Positions 28,719-40,131 of a DNA stretch of 64,000 nt are shown in pieces (positions within the stretch are counted from its first letter, which is position 1; every line of letters begins with the position of its first letter). The stretch is taken from assembly GCF_027943255.1 (NCBI RefSeq), contig NC_072893.1, positions 36,850,001 through 36,914,000 on the forward strand, given 5' to 3'. The translations under genes were made by a program, and so were the position numbers. The notes under the pieces were generated by a model. It saw only the letters and a list, made by a program, of their open reading frames with translations. It made no database searches and was not told the DNA's origin. The DNA comes from Anastrepha obliqua. Taxonomy: Eukaryota; Arthropoda; Insecta; Diptera; Tephritidae.

Positions 28719-31473
28719 GGGGGTATTTTTCGAAATTTTTTTTGTCGACACAGTTGATTTATTCAAAATTTTAAAATTACTTCATTATAAAGTCATATTT
28801 AAAGAATATTGTGTGAAATTTTCATTGATTTTTATGAAGAAATGAGTTGGTGGCAGCGAATCTTCGCGGACGTTTCATAAAAAAGTTTTATTGCGGTGTC
28901 CCTCAGAACTCATTACTGGATCAACTAAAATCAAAAAACCAACAACGTCGAATTTTTTTTTTTTTTTTTTTTAATTTTTTAAAGCGCTTTGAAGTCAAAA
29001 CACCGATTTTTCATAAAAAAAACTTGAAAACTTTGTTGTTTTAAAATATGACAAAATTAAAAAAAAAAAAAAACTCGACGTCATTACCTCGTGAATAAAG
29101 TAAAGAAACAAAAAAACCAAATTTGAAAAGAATCGGTGCAGTAGATATGAATCTACAGTGGACACCGACCGTAAAAAAGGCAAGTGTGAGAAAAACGCGT
29201 TTAAAGATTTGTGAAGATTTTTACACTCTAAGACGAACATTTTTTGTTGTTTACTTACATTGAATCATCGATACCAGCTCCATAAAGCAAAGGGCTTTCA
29301 CTCAGGATGTCTAGAGCATCCTTTTGTTCTTGTCGACGTTGAATTCTTGCTTCCTTGGTTACTTGTTCAGCTTCTAGCTCCGCTCGATTTAGTCGATCGC
29401 TGTTAATTCTCTGCACCCATTCATGAGAACTTGTCCCTGTTTTGACTCCCATCTTTTGCAAAAATGCCAGCAAAGTAAAAGAGCCTTCATTAAAAGTACA
29501 GGCTGATACATTTGCATCAATTTCAACAATACTTCAAGAGCCATTGACAATTTTCGGACAAATTTTCCAAATGAATTGGTTGAGACTCTCATTGTTGTTT
29601 TGAGTAAAGCCTCCAACACATCGCTCCAGAAGTGCGTCCTTACTCAAGTCCTCATAAATAGGCTTCATGGCTTGTAATACATTATCTGGAAGTGCCTCGT
29701 AGCTATGTTTGAATGAATCCAGATTTTTTTCAGCTGCAGCTTTTTGCCATTCACACCATGAGTCTACGCCGCTCGGACATTTTTGATGCTGTGGATTTTT
29801 ATCTGTCGAGCTGTAATGGTAATAAGTTGCCCATATGGCATCTCTCATTTTCTCCACAGAATCATGGTTTCGTCGAATTGCCAGACCATAATAGACAGTC
29901 AATTTGTCGATCATTTTGACGGTAAGGTTACCTTTACCACCTAAACTTTTTCTTCTTATAATTTTTCCCGTTGTTGTTTTTTTTTCTTCGACATTATTTT
30001 TCACCAAATCTCGCAAACGTTTACCCATTCGTTTTTGAACGTGTCCTACACATTCTTTTTTATTGATTATAAAATCATCACCATAAGGCGTCGAATTTAG
30101 GACACCAGTGTAGGTTTTTGAGTCACCATCACCGATGTAATTGCGATATTTCACTCCATTATTCATTGAACGTTGAAACATTGTTTTTATTGCGTCAACT
30201 TCCATATTTCCAGCGGGTCCAGTATGGTTAGCATGGCATTTTCCTTCATTTACATGGGATTCATACCATTCTTCAAACTCTGCAGAATCTAATTTATTTT
30301 CCCAAGTTGTACAATTCTGACAGTAAGAACTTTTAACGAAAATGTCCAGGACTTTTCCGGTGTAATGCCCGATCAAGGAAGCCACGCCATATAATGAAGA
30401 GAACCCTCGTTTTTGCCAGGTTCCATCACCTGATACAGTTAACTCATCTGTATCCTCGATATTATTCGCTTCAGACGTTGCTTTCTTCTCTTCTTGTACA
30501 GCCGAAACAAGAAATTTACTAGTCACATCTGCTATAACGTAGGACATTTTTTTTTCATATGAGCTGTACGTTGCTTTTGATAAAAATGAGCTTGCTAAAT
30601 CCATAAGGCCACAAAACTTTTCACAGCCAGCTAATCCCAAACCTAACATTCGCATCACAAAACAAAACCGATAGTTTATTTCATAAGGACCTGATTGAAT
30701 CCTTTCTGAAGACGGAATAAATCGAGGCTGTTTACATTTTTCACATGAAACTTTAATATTGAATCCAAGGCCTTCTTTTTTGCAGGATTGAAAATTAATT
30801 GTTCCATCACACTTCACACACTTCACTAAAGTTGAAATTGTCGAAAAAACCAGCATAAAATCGACGATACGATAATGTTTTTCGAAATCTTCTGCCACGT
30901 CCAGAGACGTGTTCATCTTAATTTTTTTCGCTGATGCGCTGTTTGCTATTATATCCTCCTTCTTTCGTTTATGGGGAGGTACTCGTTTTTTAGGTCTACA
31001 TAATTTTGACTGGGTATTTTCCCGATCTTCTCGGCAAATTTTTTTTGGCATTTTAAAAAAAATAAATGTAAAATTATAGTAAAAACTGAAACAAAAATTC
31101 ACTGCACGTGTACAACTGCTCGGTAGAACGGACAATTTTCAACTAAATGTTCTTTTCAACATAGCATTCGAACACACAGGTACGCGAATTTGTACACGTA
31201 GGTCTATCGACAGGAAGATGGTAACGATGATTTGACAAAAAGAACGGAGCAGCTACAAGAAAATTCATAAACAGGTCACTTTTGTTTGCGCTGTTAGGTA
31301 GCTATTTTCGGCAGCGTGAAATCCGGTTGGAGAGGTAGATACTTAATCCTCTGTGTCTTTGTCAATTTTACTCTAATGCACTTCAAACTTTCACACAATA
31401 ATCTTAAGATGTTATAGAATAATTTAAAAAAAAAAAAAAAAAAAAATGAAAAAAAAAATACCATACTACCCCC
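28719..31473 (-). mobile_element. TTAA-flanked DNA transposon (Kolobok-like), 2755 bp
   Basis: TTAA at 28715-28718 and 31474-31477 flanks ends GGGGGTATTTTTCG and GGGGGTAGTATGGTATTTTT (reverse complement). The single large gene is a Mutator-like-domain transposase. Classical Mutator elements make 8-11 bp duplications, whereas TTAA targets are typical of Kolobok and piggyBac; the protein is not piggyBac. Kolobok-like is therefore the best label. The related 733-bp TTAA element at 56.5 kb shares an internal GAGAAAAACGCGTNTAAAG motif. Confidence 0.82.
29255..31051 (-). pseudogene. Mutator-like transposase with one nonsense codon (~598 codons)
   Basis: Start at ATG 31051 (MPKKICREDRENTQ), preferred over the upstream in-frame ATG at 31135 because the extra residues are hydrophobic leader-like translation of the UTR. 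A CxxC finger pair (VKCVKC ... CEKCKQ) lies at about 85-120. Catalytic-type motifs are SGDGTWQKRGFSSLYG, GPAGNMEVDAI, YIGDGDSKTY, KKECVGHVQKRMGKRLR and GGFTQNNNESLNQFIWKICP. One in-frame TGA at 29534-29536 follows VNGS; the frame continues 92 more codons to LYGAGIDDSM. Otherwise the gene looks full length. Nuclear DNA transposition is the family role. Confidence 0.85.
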
Positions 31474-31477
31474 TTAA

Positions 31478-32859
31478 GTATTGATTTATGTTTTATTTGC
31501 AAGCGCTAATGCCAATTGTAATATTTAAAAATTTACGCCTACGATTATTTTTCACCGGAGACGTCAGTCTTTCGGAAATCAGTAAAAACTTACTAAAAAA
31601 TATAACTTACTTTCTCGTAACATTTTTGAGCAATATTTGTATGTATGGGACCTGCTCTGCGAAAGGGAGGCTTGCGTGCGCAATGCAGTTTTCGAGAAAA
31701 CAGCTGTTAAAGATAAACAATTTCACCAATTTCTTGTGCTTTTTCTTCAACTTTTAGTAAACTTTTCAACAAATTGTGACTTTCTGGTGTTCGCCATGTT
31801 AAAGAGCACCGCAAATTATCCAAAAATGAGAAATGTAGTAGAAAATTATTTTTTTGAGAACTTGCCGCCTTTTCATATCATAGAACAGGTCACATATAAA
31901 CTCAGATACCGCATTTAACCGCTAAAAAGTATAAGAAAAAACTGTATTTTTAAATTTATTTAGTACTATTTTATCTTAGGTGAGTAATGCATGAACTTTC
32001 ACCTCAATATACCTCTACTTAAGCTTCGAAAATAAGTTTCATGCATTTATTGAAAAAATTTATTTATATAAAAAATGCAATAAAAACTCACCCAAATGAG
32101 GACATCCCTAGTATATACTAAAAATTTACAGCCCATGTGCATACTAACTTAAGCAATAAGGAACTATTTACACTTTAAAATTTAACAAAATTATTGCCTG
32201 AATGGTCTATTAGTTCGCGCTTCGAATATTTTATATTTATCATTTTAATTTACGCGCTTTTGACTGTACAGTTTTATAACATAATTTGATTAAATAAACA
32301 ATTTAGCAAACAACTACTTTTGTATAAAATAAGCTGCGTAAATTTATCTTAATCGTTTCCAACCTCAAACGCTTATCGATTAAATATTAAGAAATTATAA
32401 GAAAAGTGCAAATGGTGAGTGAAATTTGCTGGTTTTATCATTTTTTAATCAATTATTATGAGTTGATTTTCTGTTATGCATATCAGGCGTTAACGACTGC
32501 AACAATTAAACAATTAATTTCCAAACATTCAAGCCACCATTTCGAGTTTTGTGTCAGTGTGCTGCTGCAACGGGTCTGCATAAATTTCTTAATTTTACTA
32601 TTAACTGTACTCTACTACTACCGTATAACCAATTGCATATGTATGAGTGTGAGTTAAATCTAATTTTTTAATCTATAAGTATTTAAATGCTGCAACTAAT
32701 TACTAAAAAAGCCAGACCAATTAAAATGTAATGCTTAAATGCAGGCCAAATGTTGTATTGTAAAGTAGGAAAGTCAAAAGCTCTTGTAAAGTTTGCAAAT
32801 TCAGAAACAAAATAAAAAAATACTTTTAAAAAATATAAAATCTGTGTTTACTGAATTTT
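31478..32859. other. Unassigned, with an inverted end motif
   Basis: It holds no recognised gene; 31637-31918 is open but unlike any family I know. AGGACATCCCTAGTATATAC at about 32103 is the inverse of TATACTAGGGATGCCC at 26995 and TATACTAAGGATGTCC at 26546, so an older element may span 26.5-32.1 kb. At 32400-32410 GTGCAAATG|GTGAGT looks like a donor after an ATG, but nothing supports a gene. Confidence 0.35.
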
Positions 32860-33540
32860 TACACATTCTGAATTTCTTTCGCGGAAGATGTGTGGACCTT
32901 TGCACGTTGGTGACGGCGAGTATCGTGGCGATGGAACAATGAGCTGCATGAGCTTTACGACGACATAGACATTTATGTATATATATATAATTGGCGCATA
33001 CACCCTTTTTCGGGCGTTTGGCCGAGCTTCTCCTCCTATTTGTGGCGTGCTTCTTGATGTTGTTCCACAAGTGGAGGTACCTACAGTTTCAAGCCGACTC
33101 CGAACGGAAGATATTTTTTATGAGGCGCTTTTTCATAGCAGAAATATACTCAGAGGTTTGCCATTGCCAGGAGGCCGACCGCTATTAGAAAAATGTTTTT
33201 CTTCATTTTGGTGTTTTACCGAGATTCGAACGAGATCCGAATGGTAGTCACGCACCAACCCATTCGGCTACGTGGCCGCCATAGACATAGCGCAGCGAAT
33301 AAAGATCCAGCGGCTACGTTAACTGGGTCATGTCGCCCCTGCGGTACCAGCTGGTGGTAGTAGAGGAAAAAGATGGCCTCCTATGCGTTGGAAAGAGCAG
33401 TTGGAGAAGGTCTGGGTTTCAGTTGCTGTTTCCAATTGGCACCCGTAAGCATGAGAAAGAAACTACTAGGGCGCTTTATTAAACTCTTCCAAAATGGAGT
33501 AATAGCGGTTATCGCGACAATCAAGAAGAAGAAGAATTTT
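32860..33540 (+). pseudogene. RTE-like LINE 3' end, interrupted by a SINE
   Basis: Before the SINE: GPLHVGDGEYR with NELHELYDDID-type sequence. After it: RIKIQRLR, LGHVA, PAVPAGGSRGKRWPPMRWKE. The two parts join across the SINE target duplication. It ends in an AAG-rich tail near 33530. Confidence 0.75.
32973..33279 (-). mobile_element. tRNA-derived SINE (copy A, ~307 bp)
   Basis: A CATAGACAT duplication flanks it on both sides (32964-32972; 33280-33288). Read on the minus strand it starts GGCGGCCACGTAGCCGAATG, an A-box-like TAGCCGAATGGG, with a B-box GTTCGAATCTC ~45 bp later, then a tRNA-unrelated body (AGTCGGCTTGAAACTGTAGG, TTGTGGAACAACATCAAGAA, AAATAGGAGGAGAAGCTCGG) and a (TA)n tail. Four related copies lie in this window. 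Confidence 0.88.
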
Positions 33541-33594
33541 TTTTCGCTCACTTTGATTTATTCTACCTCAGGTTAGGTTAGTCCGTTGTAATAC

Positions 33595-34400
33595 CACTGT
33601 GCGACACGGGAACCTCATTTATTTTTCTTCGTGGAACCATTTTGGGACTCTTATGAAGCACAGGATTGGTCCCAACCCGACACCAGACAATTCCGTAAGA
33701 GAATTGAAAAAGTATCCACCTAGAAAACCTGCTCTGATTTTAGCCATGGCTGGACAATTGAAGAGGAAGTGCTCCACTGTTTCATGCTCTTCTCCATCTA
33801 TAAAATTTTTACAAAATTCATGGAAGAAAACTTCTAGTCTCAAGGGATGCTTGCCAAATAGCCAATGACCGGTTTTACAAGCCACCACCTTCGAGATATC
33901 CTCTCTTGAAAGGCTAAGAAGCTCTTTTTTCTTATTTATTTGCGGCCACAGTAGCCTAGCTGTTACGCATGTGCCTTCATATCTTCATGACCTTTTGGCC
34001 TCTGGGATATTGTTGTTGTTGATTATTATTTTTTTTGCTCGTGGCCATAGGTATTCTAATGGTACTTCCTAATCCACTACGCATTTGAAGAGTAGTACCT
34101 TTCCCGGCTAGCGCTTCGGCTTTACAATTTCCCTCAATATCTCTGTGTCTCGGAGCTCAAATAAGGTTGACCTTGAGTACGAATATCATTTGCGGCTGCT
34201 CGGCATTCCGGTGCATCATTTGATCCTAAAATAGTCGCATTCTTTGATTTAATGCCCGCCTGGCTATCTGAGAAGATATTCATCGTAGTTTTTGTTACGT
34301 CTGTCTGATAAACACTGCACTACTTGCTTCGAAAATACTCCATAGCCAACTTTATCGTCTCGTTTGGAACCATCTGTACAGAAATTTAAATCCCCTTCTC
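33595..34400 (-). pseudogene. R1/LOA-like LINE 3' end with RNase H
   Basis: The minus strand has RNase H pieces (MNIFSDSQAGIKS; HRDIEGNCKAEALA with frame changes), then TGHWLFGKHPLRLEVFFHEF and HETVEHFLFNCPAMAKIRAG, the cysteine/histidine C-terminus, stop near 33619, and a short 3' UTR ending CCTAACCTGAGG. Closely related to the copies at 52.9-54.1 kb. Confidence 0.72.
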
Positions 34401-34479
34401 CATGGCCTTTGCTTCTGCCATTCCTTTCTTGACGGTATGCTTGAAGAGTCTGTCTAAGGTGAGTATAAGAACAGAATAT

Positions 34480-35612
34480 TCTATTGGACCTTATGCGGCT
34501 TCAGGCCTGATAAGCCTACTATTGACCAGATCTTCACGATACGCCAAATGCTGGAGAAAGCCGATGAACGAAAAATCGACATACCCCACCTCCTTGTCGA
34601 TTTCAAATCTGCTTTCGATAGCACAAAACAGTAATTAAGCTAAATAACTAAGCCGCTATGTCTGACTTTTATATCCCTGCAAAACTTATACGGTTGTGTA
34701 AAATAACATTAAGCGCTATGGTAAGCTCCGTCAGGATCGGAAAGGAACTCTCCGAGCCGTGTGATACCTAACAAAGTTTCAGATAAGACGATTCCCTTTC
34801 GTGTAATTTCTTTAACCTTACTGGAAAAAATTATTCGTGTTGCTGAGTTAAAGTACTTTGGCTGACGATATTGATGTTGTCAGCCTGAACAGCCTGACCC
34901 TGTGGTGTATGAGAGTAAAGCAAAGTACCTGCTGTCAACATACAAAGAGTCTTCGCGTCTTGGACAACACGTAATTGTTGGCAAACGCGAATTTCAAGTG
35001 GTGAATGAATGGCTTTGTTTATCTAAGTTCCAGTATTAACAGCCAGAACGACACCAGCCTAGAGTTTCAATGAAGGGTAACTCTTGCCAACAGGCCTTAC
35101 TTTGTGCTTAGTGGGCAATTGAGAAGTAGAGGACTCTCTCGAAAAATGAAACAACGCTGTACAAAAGCTTAATCATCCCCATCCTTGTATACAGCGGAGA
35201 AGCTTGGACGATGCCGACACTGATGTGAGAGTACCGGGAACGTTCGAGAGAATAATTCTCCGAAAAATCTTTGTTCCTCTTCGCATAGGCGAGAATGAGT
35301 TTCGTATCCGATAGAGCAGCGAACTGTATGAGCTATATTGAGATGTGGACATAGTGAAGTGTATTAAAATCAGGGACTGCACTTTCTTGGCTATGTCTCG
35401 AGGATGAACGAAAGTGCTCTGGCACGGAAGTCCTTCGAAAGAGATCCCACTGGTGGAGGACGAGGAAGAGGAAGACTTAATCTACGTTGGGCAGCACTTG
35501 ATGCCACCAACTGGCGCTAGCAAGCAGCGAACCGACATACGGTTGAAACACCATCTATGTGAAGGACTGCCATCTAAGTAAGTAAGTAGGTAAGTAAGTA
35601 AGTAAACACAAT
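34480..35612 (+). pseudogene. RTE-like LINE remnant with (TAAG)n tail
   Basis: Reverse transcriptase: PTIDQIFTIRQMLEKADERK then LLVDFKSAFDS. Further on: YKSLIIPILVYSGEAWTMPT, FERIILRKIF, ELYELY, IKIRDCTFLGYVSRMNESAL, RGRGRLNLRWAALD. The 3' end is a TAAG microsatellite at 35575-35605, a typical RTE terminus. Many frameshifts and stops. Confidence 0.8.
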
Positions 35613-36250
35613 CTTTTGGAGTGATGAGAACCACTTTTATGTAAATAGCAAAATTGGCGTTATTGATTTGCACACAAACATTTTGAATGCATTGCCAAGC
35701 AGTGGAATAAATGCTTTTTGTTTTTTTGAAAATCGCGAGGGCAAGCAATTTCTGAGGACGCTGACGGTCTCTCTTATCGGCGCGTGCCGAACGATTATCT
35801 TCTGCTAATAATGAGAGAACATCCTTCCTTCAGAACCCACACGCACATGGTTTCAGCAAGATGGCTCCACGTCTCACACGACCAACAAGACCATGGCGAT
35901 ACTATGTGAATTTTCCCTAACAAACTGATACACCATTTCAGTTACATATCCTGGCCATTTAGGTCACCTCTTCTTACCTTTATGGACTTTTTTCTGTGGG
36001 GGTGACTCAAAAGTAAAGTCTATGAAACGAAACTAGCGACCATCTCAGCACTCAAAGAAGATATCGTTCGCTAGGTTAATGGCAACCCAACATCACTTTT
36101 CTAGCGAGTGTCACGAAGTACGGAGGCCAGATTCCAAGAGTGAATCCGATGTCACGGTCAACATATAGAAGAAATAATTAAAAACTAAAATACTGCACTG
36201 AAATAAACCGTTATCATTAGTAATTCTTTTTTAATTTAGCTTTCAATTCC
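35613..36250 (+). pseudogene. Mariner-superfamily transposase remnant
   Basis: In changing frames: FWSDENHFYVNSK (first catalytic D), TWFQQDGSTSHTTNKTMAI (second D), FMDFFLWGDSKVKVYETKL and ISALKEDIVR. The N-terminal half is missing; the RTE tail abuts the first catalytic block. The 3' side ends near GGACACCCTGTA. Confidence 0.7.
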
Positions 36251-36724
36251 TAATTCTGCCGCCGGACACCCTGTACTTATAATATCTATAGAATTCATTC
36301 AGGGACAATTTGAAAGCCAAAGAATTTAAAATTTTATTAAATTCATTCTATGTTCTGTGCATCGGTAGGAAGAAGGAATAAACTATTATTTCGTAAGCTA
36401 TTTGTGGAATGTTAAACCACTGATGATATCAAGAACAAAGTAGAGTGAAATGACAGTCTTTCTATTTTGTTAAGGCTTCAAATTTTTTAACGGACATCGG
36501 ACAACATACGAAGGAATTGAATTAACAAAATCAAACCATCTGAGAACGAAATGAAGAAAATTATTTTGAATATGTTCAGGCCTCTTAATATGGCCTGGTT
36601 AGTATGGGTAAGTATGGGTGCCTTCTCCATATAAAGACACCATATTCCAACTAACATCGTATAAGTGATCAGTAGCATATATGGATCAGTAAAATCTGAA
36701 CCAAAGCGTCGACTAAAGGCAATG
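36251..36724. other. Unassigned
   Basis: No gene or repeat recognised. TA at 36725-36726 flanks the next mariner. Confidence 0.4.
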
Positions 36725-36726
36725 TA

Positions 36727-38684
36727 ACACATGGGCTGAAAAGTCCCGGGCCTAACAAATAGATGGCACTAGATTTATTGTATTCACCTGTTTTTGAGTT
36801 AGTACTAACCTTAAAGAGGCAGCTGCTAAAATTTTATGATATTCTCTTCATTAGTTCGTAAGTTATTGCGCAAAGAGTGACGCTATTTTTGTTATTTTCA
36901 AAACAATGAAGTAAAATGAGTTTCGTGTTTTAATTTTACACTGCTTCTAGATGGGAACAAATATCGTTCAAGCCAAGGAATGACTTGAAAAGTGTTATGG
37001 GAACTCTGCTCCATCAGAAAAACCAATAAAACGATGCTTTGCTGACTTCAAACGGGGTCGTAGGGACATCGATGATGCACAACTCAGTGGACGTCCAAAT
37101 GAGGCGGTAACACCAGAAAACATCAAAAAATTCTACAAAATCGTTTTGAATGGTCGAAAAGTCAAGTTGCATGAGTTAGTTGACATCGTAAAGGTATCGA
37201 AAAACGTGTTGGCTTTATACAGGGCCCGGCACTCGAACTGTAAGCAACTTATGCACAGGCATAAGCTGTCTGTTACTTGGCTAAATGACAGAAAACAGCG
37301 ATTGTTCGTGAGCTCGAGCACCTTAAAGTAAATTAAGTTTTTGTTCATCGCAGATGAAATGGTTCAAAACGTAAAGAAGCGACTTGAGCGAAATCCCCGA
37401 CGAAGTGCCAATCAGTTGCCGAAAGAATTGAAAATATCTGACCGTAGCATTCACCGCATCCTGAAAAATGATCTCAAAGTTAAGCCTTACAAGATCCAAA
37501 AGGCGCATGATTTCACACCAAATCAGCAATAAGTCAGACTTGAGAGAGCGAAGGAGAGATCAAAAACGGTCAATTTCCGAACATTGTGAACATTTTTCTG
37601 ACGAAAAAAATTTTCAAATTGAATAATTCCTTAACTCCCAAAATGATAGGGTTCATTTCACCGACCGTCTATACGAGAATTTGAGTCATCGATTGGTCAC
37701 CAAGAGGCAACATCCGCCACAGCTAATAGTTTGGGCCGCTGTAACCACAGATGGGCGCTCCCCAATTATTTTCATCGAGCCTGGCGTTAAAGTAAATGCG
37801 AAATATTATCGTTAAAGTATTCTGGAGGTTGCTTTGAAGCCGTGAGCAGACAAACATTTCGGTGGCAGACCACGGACGTTTCAACAGAATTCGGCACCAT
37901 CTTACAAAGCTCGAGTGAAAGAAGAATGGCTAAAAAACAACGTTCCGAACTTCATAACGTCTGCACAATAGCTCTCGAACTCACCACACGCGAATCCGAT
38001 GGATTATTCGCTTTCGGCCATTTTGGAGAGCAACGTCTAAGCTAAAAGATTCACCAGTCTCGAGACGCTGAAGAAAGTCATTGCCCCCGACTGGATCAAA
38101 ATACCTGCAAGTCACATTCGAGGAGCTTGCGATTTGTTTCTGGACCGTCTCAAGGCCATAGTCAAGACAAAAGGTGGTCGTATCGAGCAAAAGTCATTGA
38201 TTCTTAATTTTGTATTATTTTCACACATTTTTTACTTTGAATTGACTAAAAGTAATTTTCCAAACTAAATTTATGGCCTTTTTAATTTGTTACACTGCGA
38301 GTGCCGGAGCTGTACTGCATGAGCATTTGACTAAGAGGGAGATCTCTTCAGAGTGGGTGCTGCGGGTGAATTGAACTTTGAATTGCTCCCACATTTACTG
38401 TATTCGCCAAATTTGGCTCCCAGCGACTACTGGCTGTTTGCAGACTTAAAAAAATGCTCGTCGGTAAGAAATTTCGCTCGAATGAAGAGGTTATCGCGAA
38501 ACGTAGGTCTATTTTGAGGCAAAAGATAAATCGTTCTGCAAAAGTGGTATTGCAATGTTAGAGCGCTACTGGAATGATTGCGTTGTTCTTGATGGAAATT
38601 ACGTTGATGAATAAAGCTAATTTTGAGAAAAAAAAACAAACGTTTTTTTTCTTTTTTAGACACGGGACTTTTCAGTCCATGTGT
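36727..38684 (+). mobile_element. SETMAR/Mos-type mariner, split by a Tc1-like element
   Basis: Ends ACACATGGGCTGAAAAGTCC and ACACATGGACTGAAAAGTCC (reverse complement) with flanking TA on both sides. Transposase pieces: MSFRVLILHCF-like start, SAPSEKPIKRCFADFKRG, DAQLSGRPNEAVTPENI, KIVLNGRKVKLHELVDIVKV. These are interrupted at 37220, then continue LHEHLTKREISSEW. A deletion then leads to SPNLAPSDYWLFADLKKMLV and IALFLMEITLMNK-like tail. Dead copy. Confidence 0.85.
37220..38312 (+). mobile_element. Tc1/maT-like element nested in the mariner (1093 bp)
   Basis: Ends CAGGGCCCGGCACTCGAACT and CAGCTCCGGCACTCGCAGTG (reverse complement), each bordered by TA (37218-37219, 38313-38314). The plus strand codes MVQNVKKRLERNPRRSANQL then ILKNDLKVKPYKIQKAHDFT, PQLIVWAAVTTDGRSPIIFI, KEEWLKNNVPNFITSAQ-like, and SHIRGACDLFLDRLKAIVKT, with frameshifts and stops. 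The catalytic core is eroded. It inserted into the helix-turn-helix coding part of the host mariner. Confidence 0.85.
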
Positions 38685-39267
38685 TATTTGTAGTTCCTGC
38701 TGTATTTTGATGAGCTGGCTGTGAATGTTGGCTTGCAGTTGCCGCTTAATGATTTCAGGTGTGATTTTTTATTCACAGATCCCCCTTTGCTTTTCGCTTT
38801 GTTTGTCAAACGAATTCCCTGCAAGCAAAGATGCATTCTCTTGGTACGGTTTATTATTGGTAAAATGTATTTTTAGAATTGATATATGTAGGTCCAACAT
38901 ATATGCCATATATACTTAAAATGATACATTTACCTTACTTTACTTTGTTACCCATCGACAAGTAACTCGAATTGGTGCTACAAATAAATATGGAGATTAA
39001 AATCTGAAGAATAACTTCTTTGTCAAGCAGCCAGCTGTTTTTATTGTATTTTTTCTTGAAATTTAATTTAGTGTTCGAGCGGCAATAAACAAACCATAAA
39101 ATTCTGGTTTCTTTCTTCATGTACATTTTTTTATTTATTTTTTTAAGGAGCTGATCAACCTAGAAACAGGAAATAAGGCATTAGTTCAAAATCTGGCAAA
39201 TTTTTATTCTACCCACCCCTCGAAATTTTACTAATATTTTATAATTAAATTACATAATGGAGCGCTC
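38685..39267. other. Unassigned
   Basis: There is no TE or gene signal. AATAAATAAA on the minus strand near 39130 could serve as a polyadenylation signal for the candidate exon at 39268-39357. Confidence 0.35.
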
Positions 39268-39357
39268 TTAGGCCTCAGACTCTTTACCCTCCTCAAGTTT
39301 CTTAAAGTACTGCCTACCGAGCGTTATGGCCAAAATGGTGCCAGACGATAGCAGGTG
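39268..39357 (-). CDS. Candidate last exon of a small host protein
   Basis: An acceptor-like ACAATATACAG precedes an open 29-codon stretch that reads HLLSSGTILAITLGRQYFKK then LEEGKESEA and a stop. A hydrophobic segment followed by a charged tail looks like the end of a small membrane (for example mitochondrial) protein. The frame upstream of the proposed acceptor is closed by a stop. No other exon is recognised, and I cannot name the gene. It could also be chance. Confidence 0.25.
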   Translation of the reverse strand, partial: HLLSSGTILAITLGRQYFKKLEEGKESEA

Positions 39358-39765
39358 CTGTATATTGTACCCTTTTTCACATCGCGCCGACTCTTATAGA
39401 AGTCCTTTCAAAGTCCTTTCGCCCAATGTGACAACACTTAAATCAACCGCGCTTGGTCCAGTAAGGAGCGGGGTTTAAGTATACGATGCTAAAGAATAGT
39501 CTTTCTTTGCCGTGTAATGGTTTAAGTTCATCGACGCATCCTTGTCTTGTTAGTTCTCGTCGATAATTGTAAAAAATAATCGTTGAAAAATGGGCACGGT
39601 CTAATTTTACTTTTTGGCAGAGATGAATATAAAGCCAGTGTAAACAACGCCAATAGGGCTCGAACACCAAAACGTTCTGAATGCGTTTATGGTAAAATAA
39701 TTTACATTTTCCCATGGAAACATCAGTTTGCGCCTGACAACATTAGAAGTGCTCATGGCCAGAAA
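39358..39765. other. Unassigned
   Basis: Open frames on both strands near 39443-39768 have no recognisable domain. TA at 39766-39767 flanks the next element. Confidence 0.35.
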
Positions 39766-39767
39766 TA

Positions 39768-40129
39768 AAGGGTGGTTAAGTTTCAAGGGCCGGTGTTGAT
39801 TTTGAATAAAATACAATTTTTTAGGAAATTATTGTCATTTCTCTTTATTATGATAATATTGGTATGGCTCAATTAAGTATGGAACAAAATATCGGCCTCG
39901 ACGACACACCTCCATCCGATGGTCCAAATTTTCGATGACGCTGAGGCATAATTCAGGTTCTATGCCGTTAATGTGTCGAATTATCTCATCCTTTAGCTCT
40001 TGAATTGTTGCTGGCTTATCGACGTACACCTCTTCTTTCAAATAACCCCAAAGAAAGAAGTCCAACGGTGTCGTTGACGTGTAGGTGTGGTTCACATTCA
40101 ACATCGGCCCTTGAAATTTAACCACCCTT
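39768..40129 (-). mobile_element. Mariner-derived short element, copy 1 (362 bp)
   Basis: Ends AAGGGTGGTTAAGTTTCAAG and AAGGGTGGTTAAATTTCAAG (reverse complement), with TA on both sides. It keeps only the C-terminal coding part of a transposase (TTPLDFFLWGYLKEEVYVDK, IQELKDEIIRHINGIEPE, ENLDHRMEVCRRGR). The same structure, ~17 bp longer, occurs at 51266-51644, so this deletion form multiplied. Confidence 0.92.
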
Positions 40130-40131
40130 TA

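Noticed and set aside
28719..31473. Classical Mutator (MULE) element
   Set aside because: Target duplications are TTAA rather than 8-11 bp, so Kolobok-like is preferred despite the Mutator-like protein domain.
32406..32657. 83-codon plus-strand frame near GTGCAAATGGTGAGT
   Set aside because: The start is immediately followed by a donor-like GTGAGT and the translation is hydrophobic AT-rich filler.
33000..33279. Functional tRNA gene on the minus strand
   Set aside because: A- and B-box-like motifs are present, but no full cloverleaf; the unit is followed by a SINE body, has a target duplication and recurs in the window.
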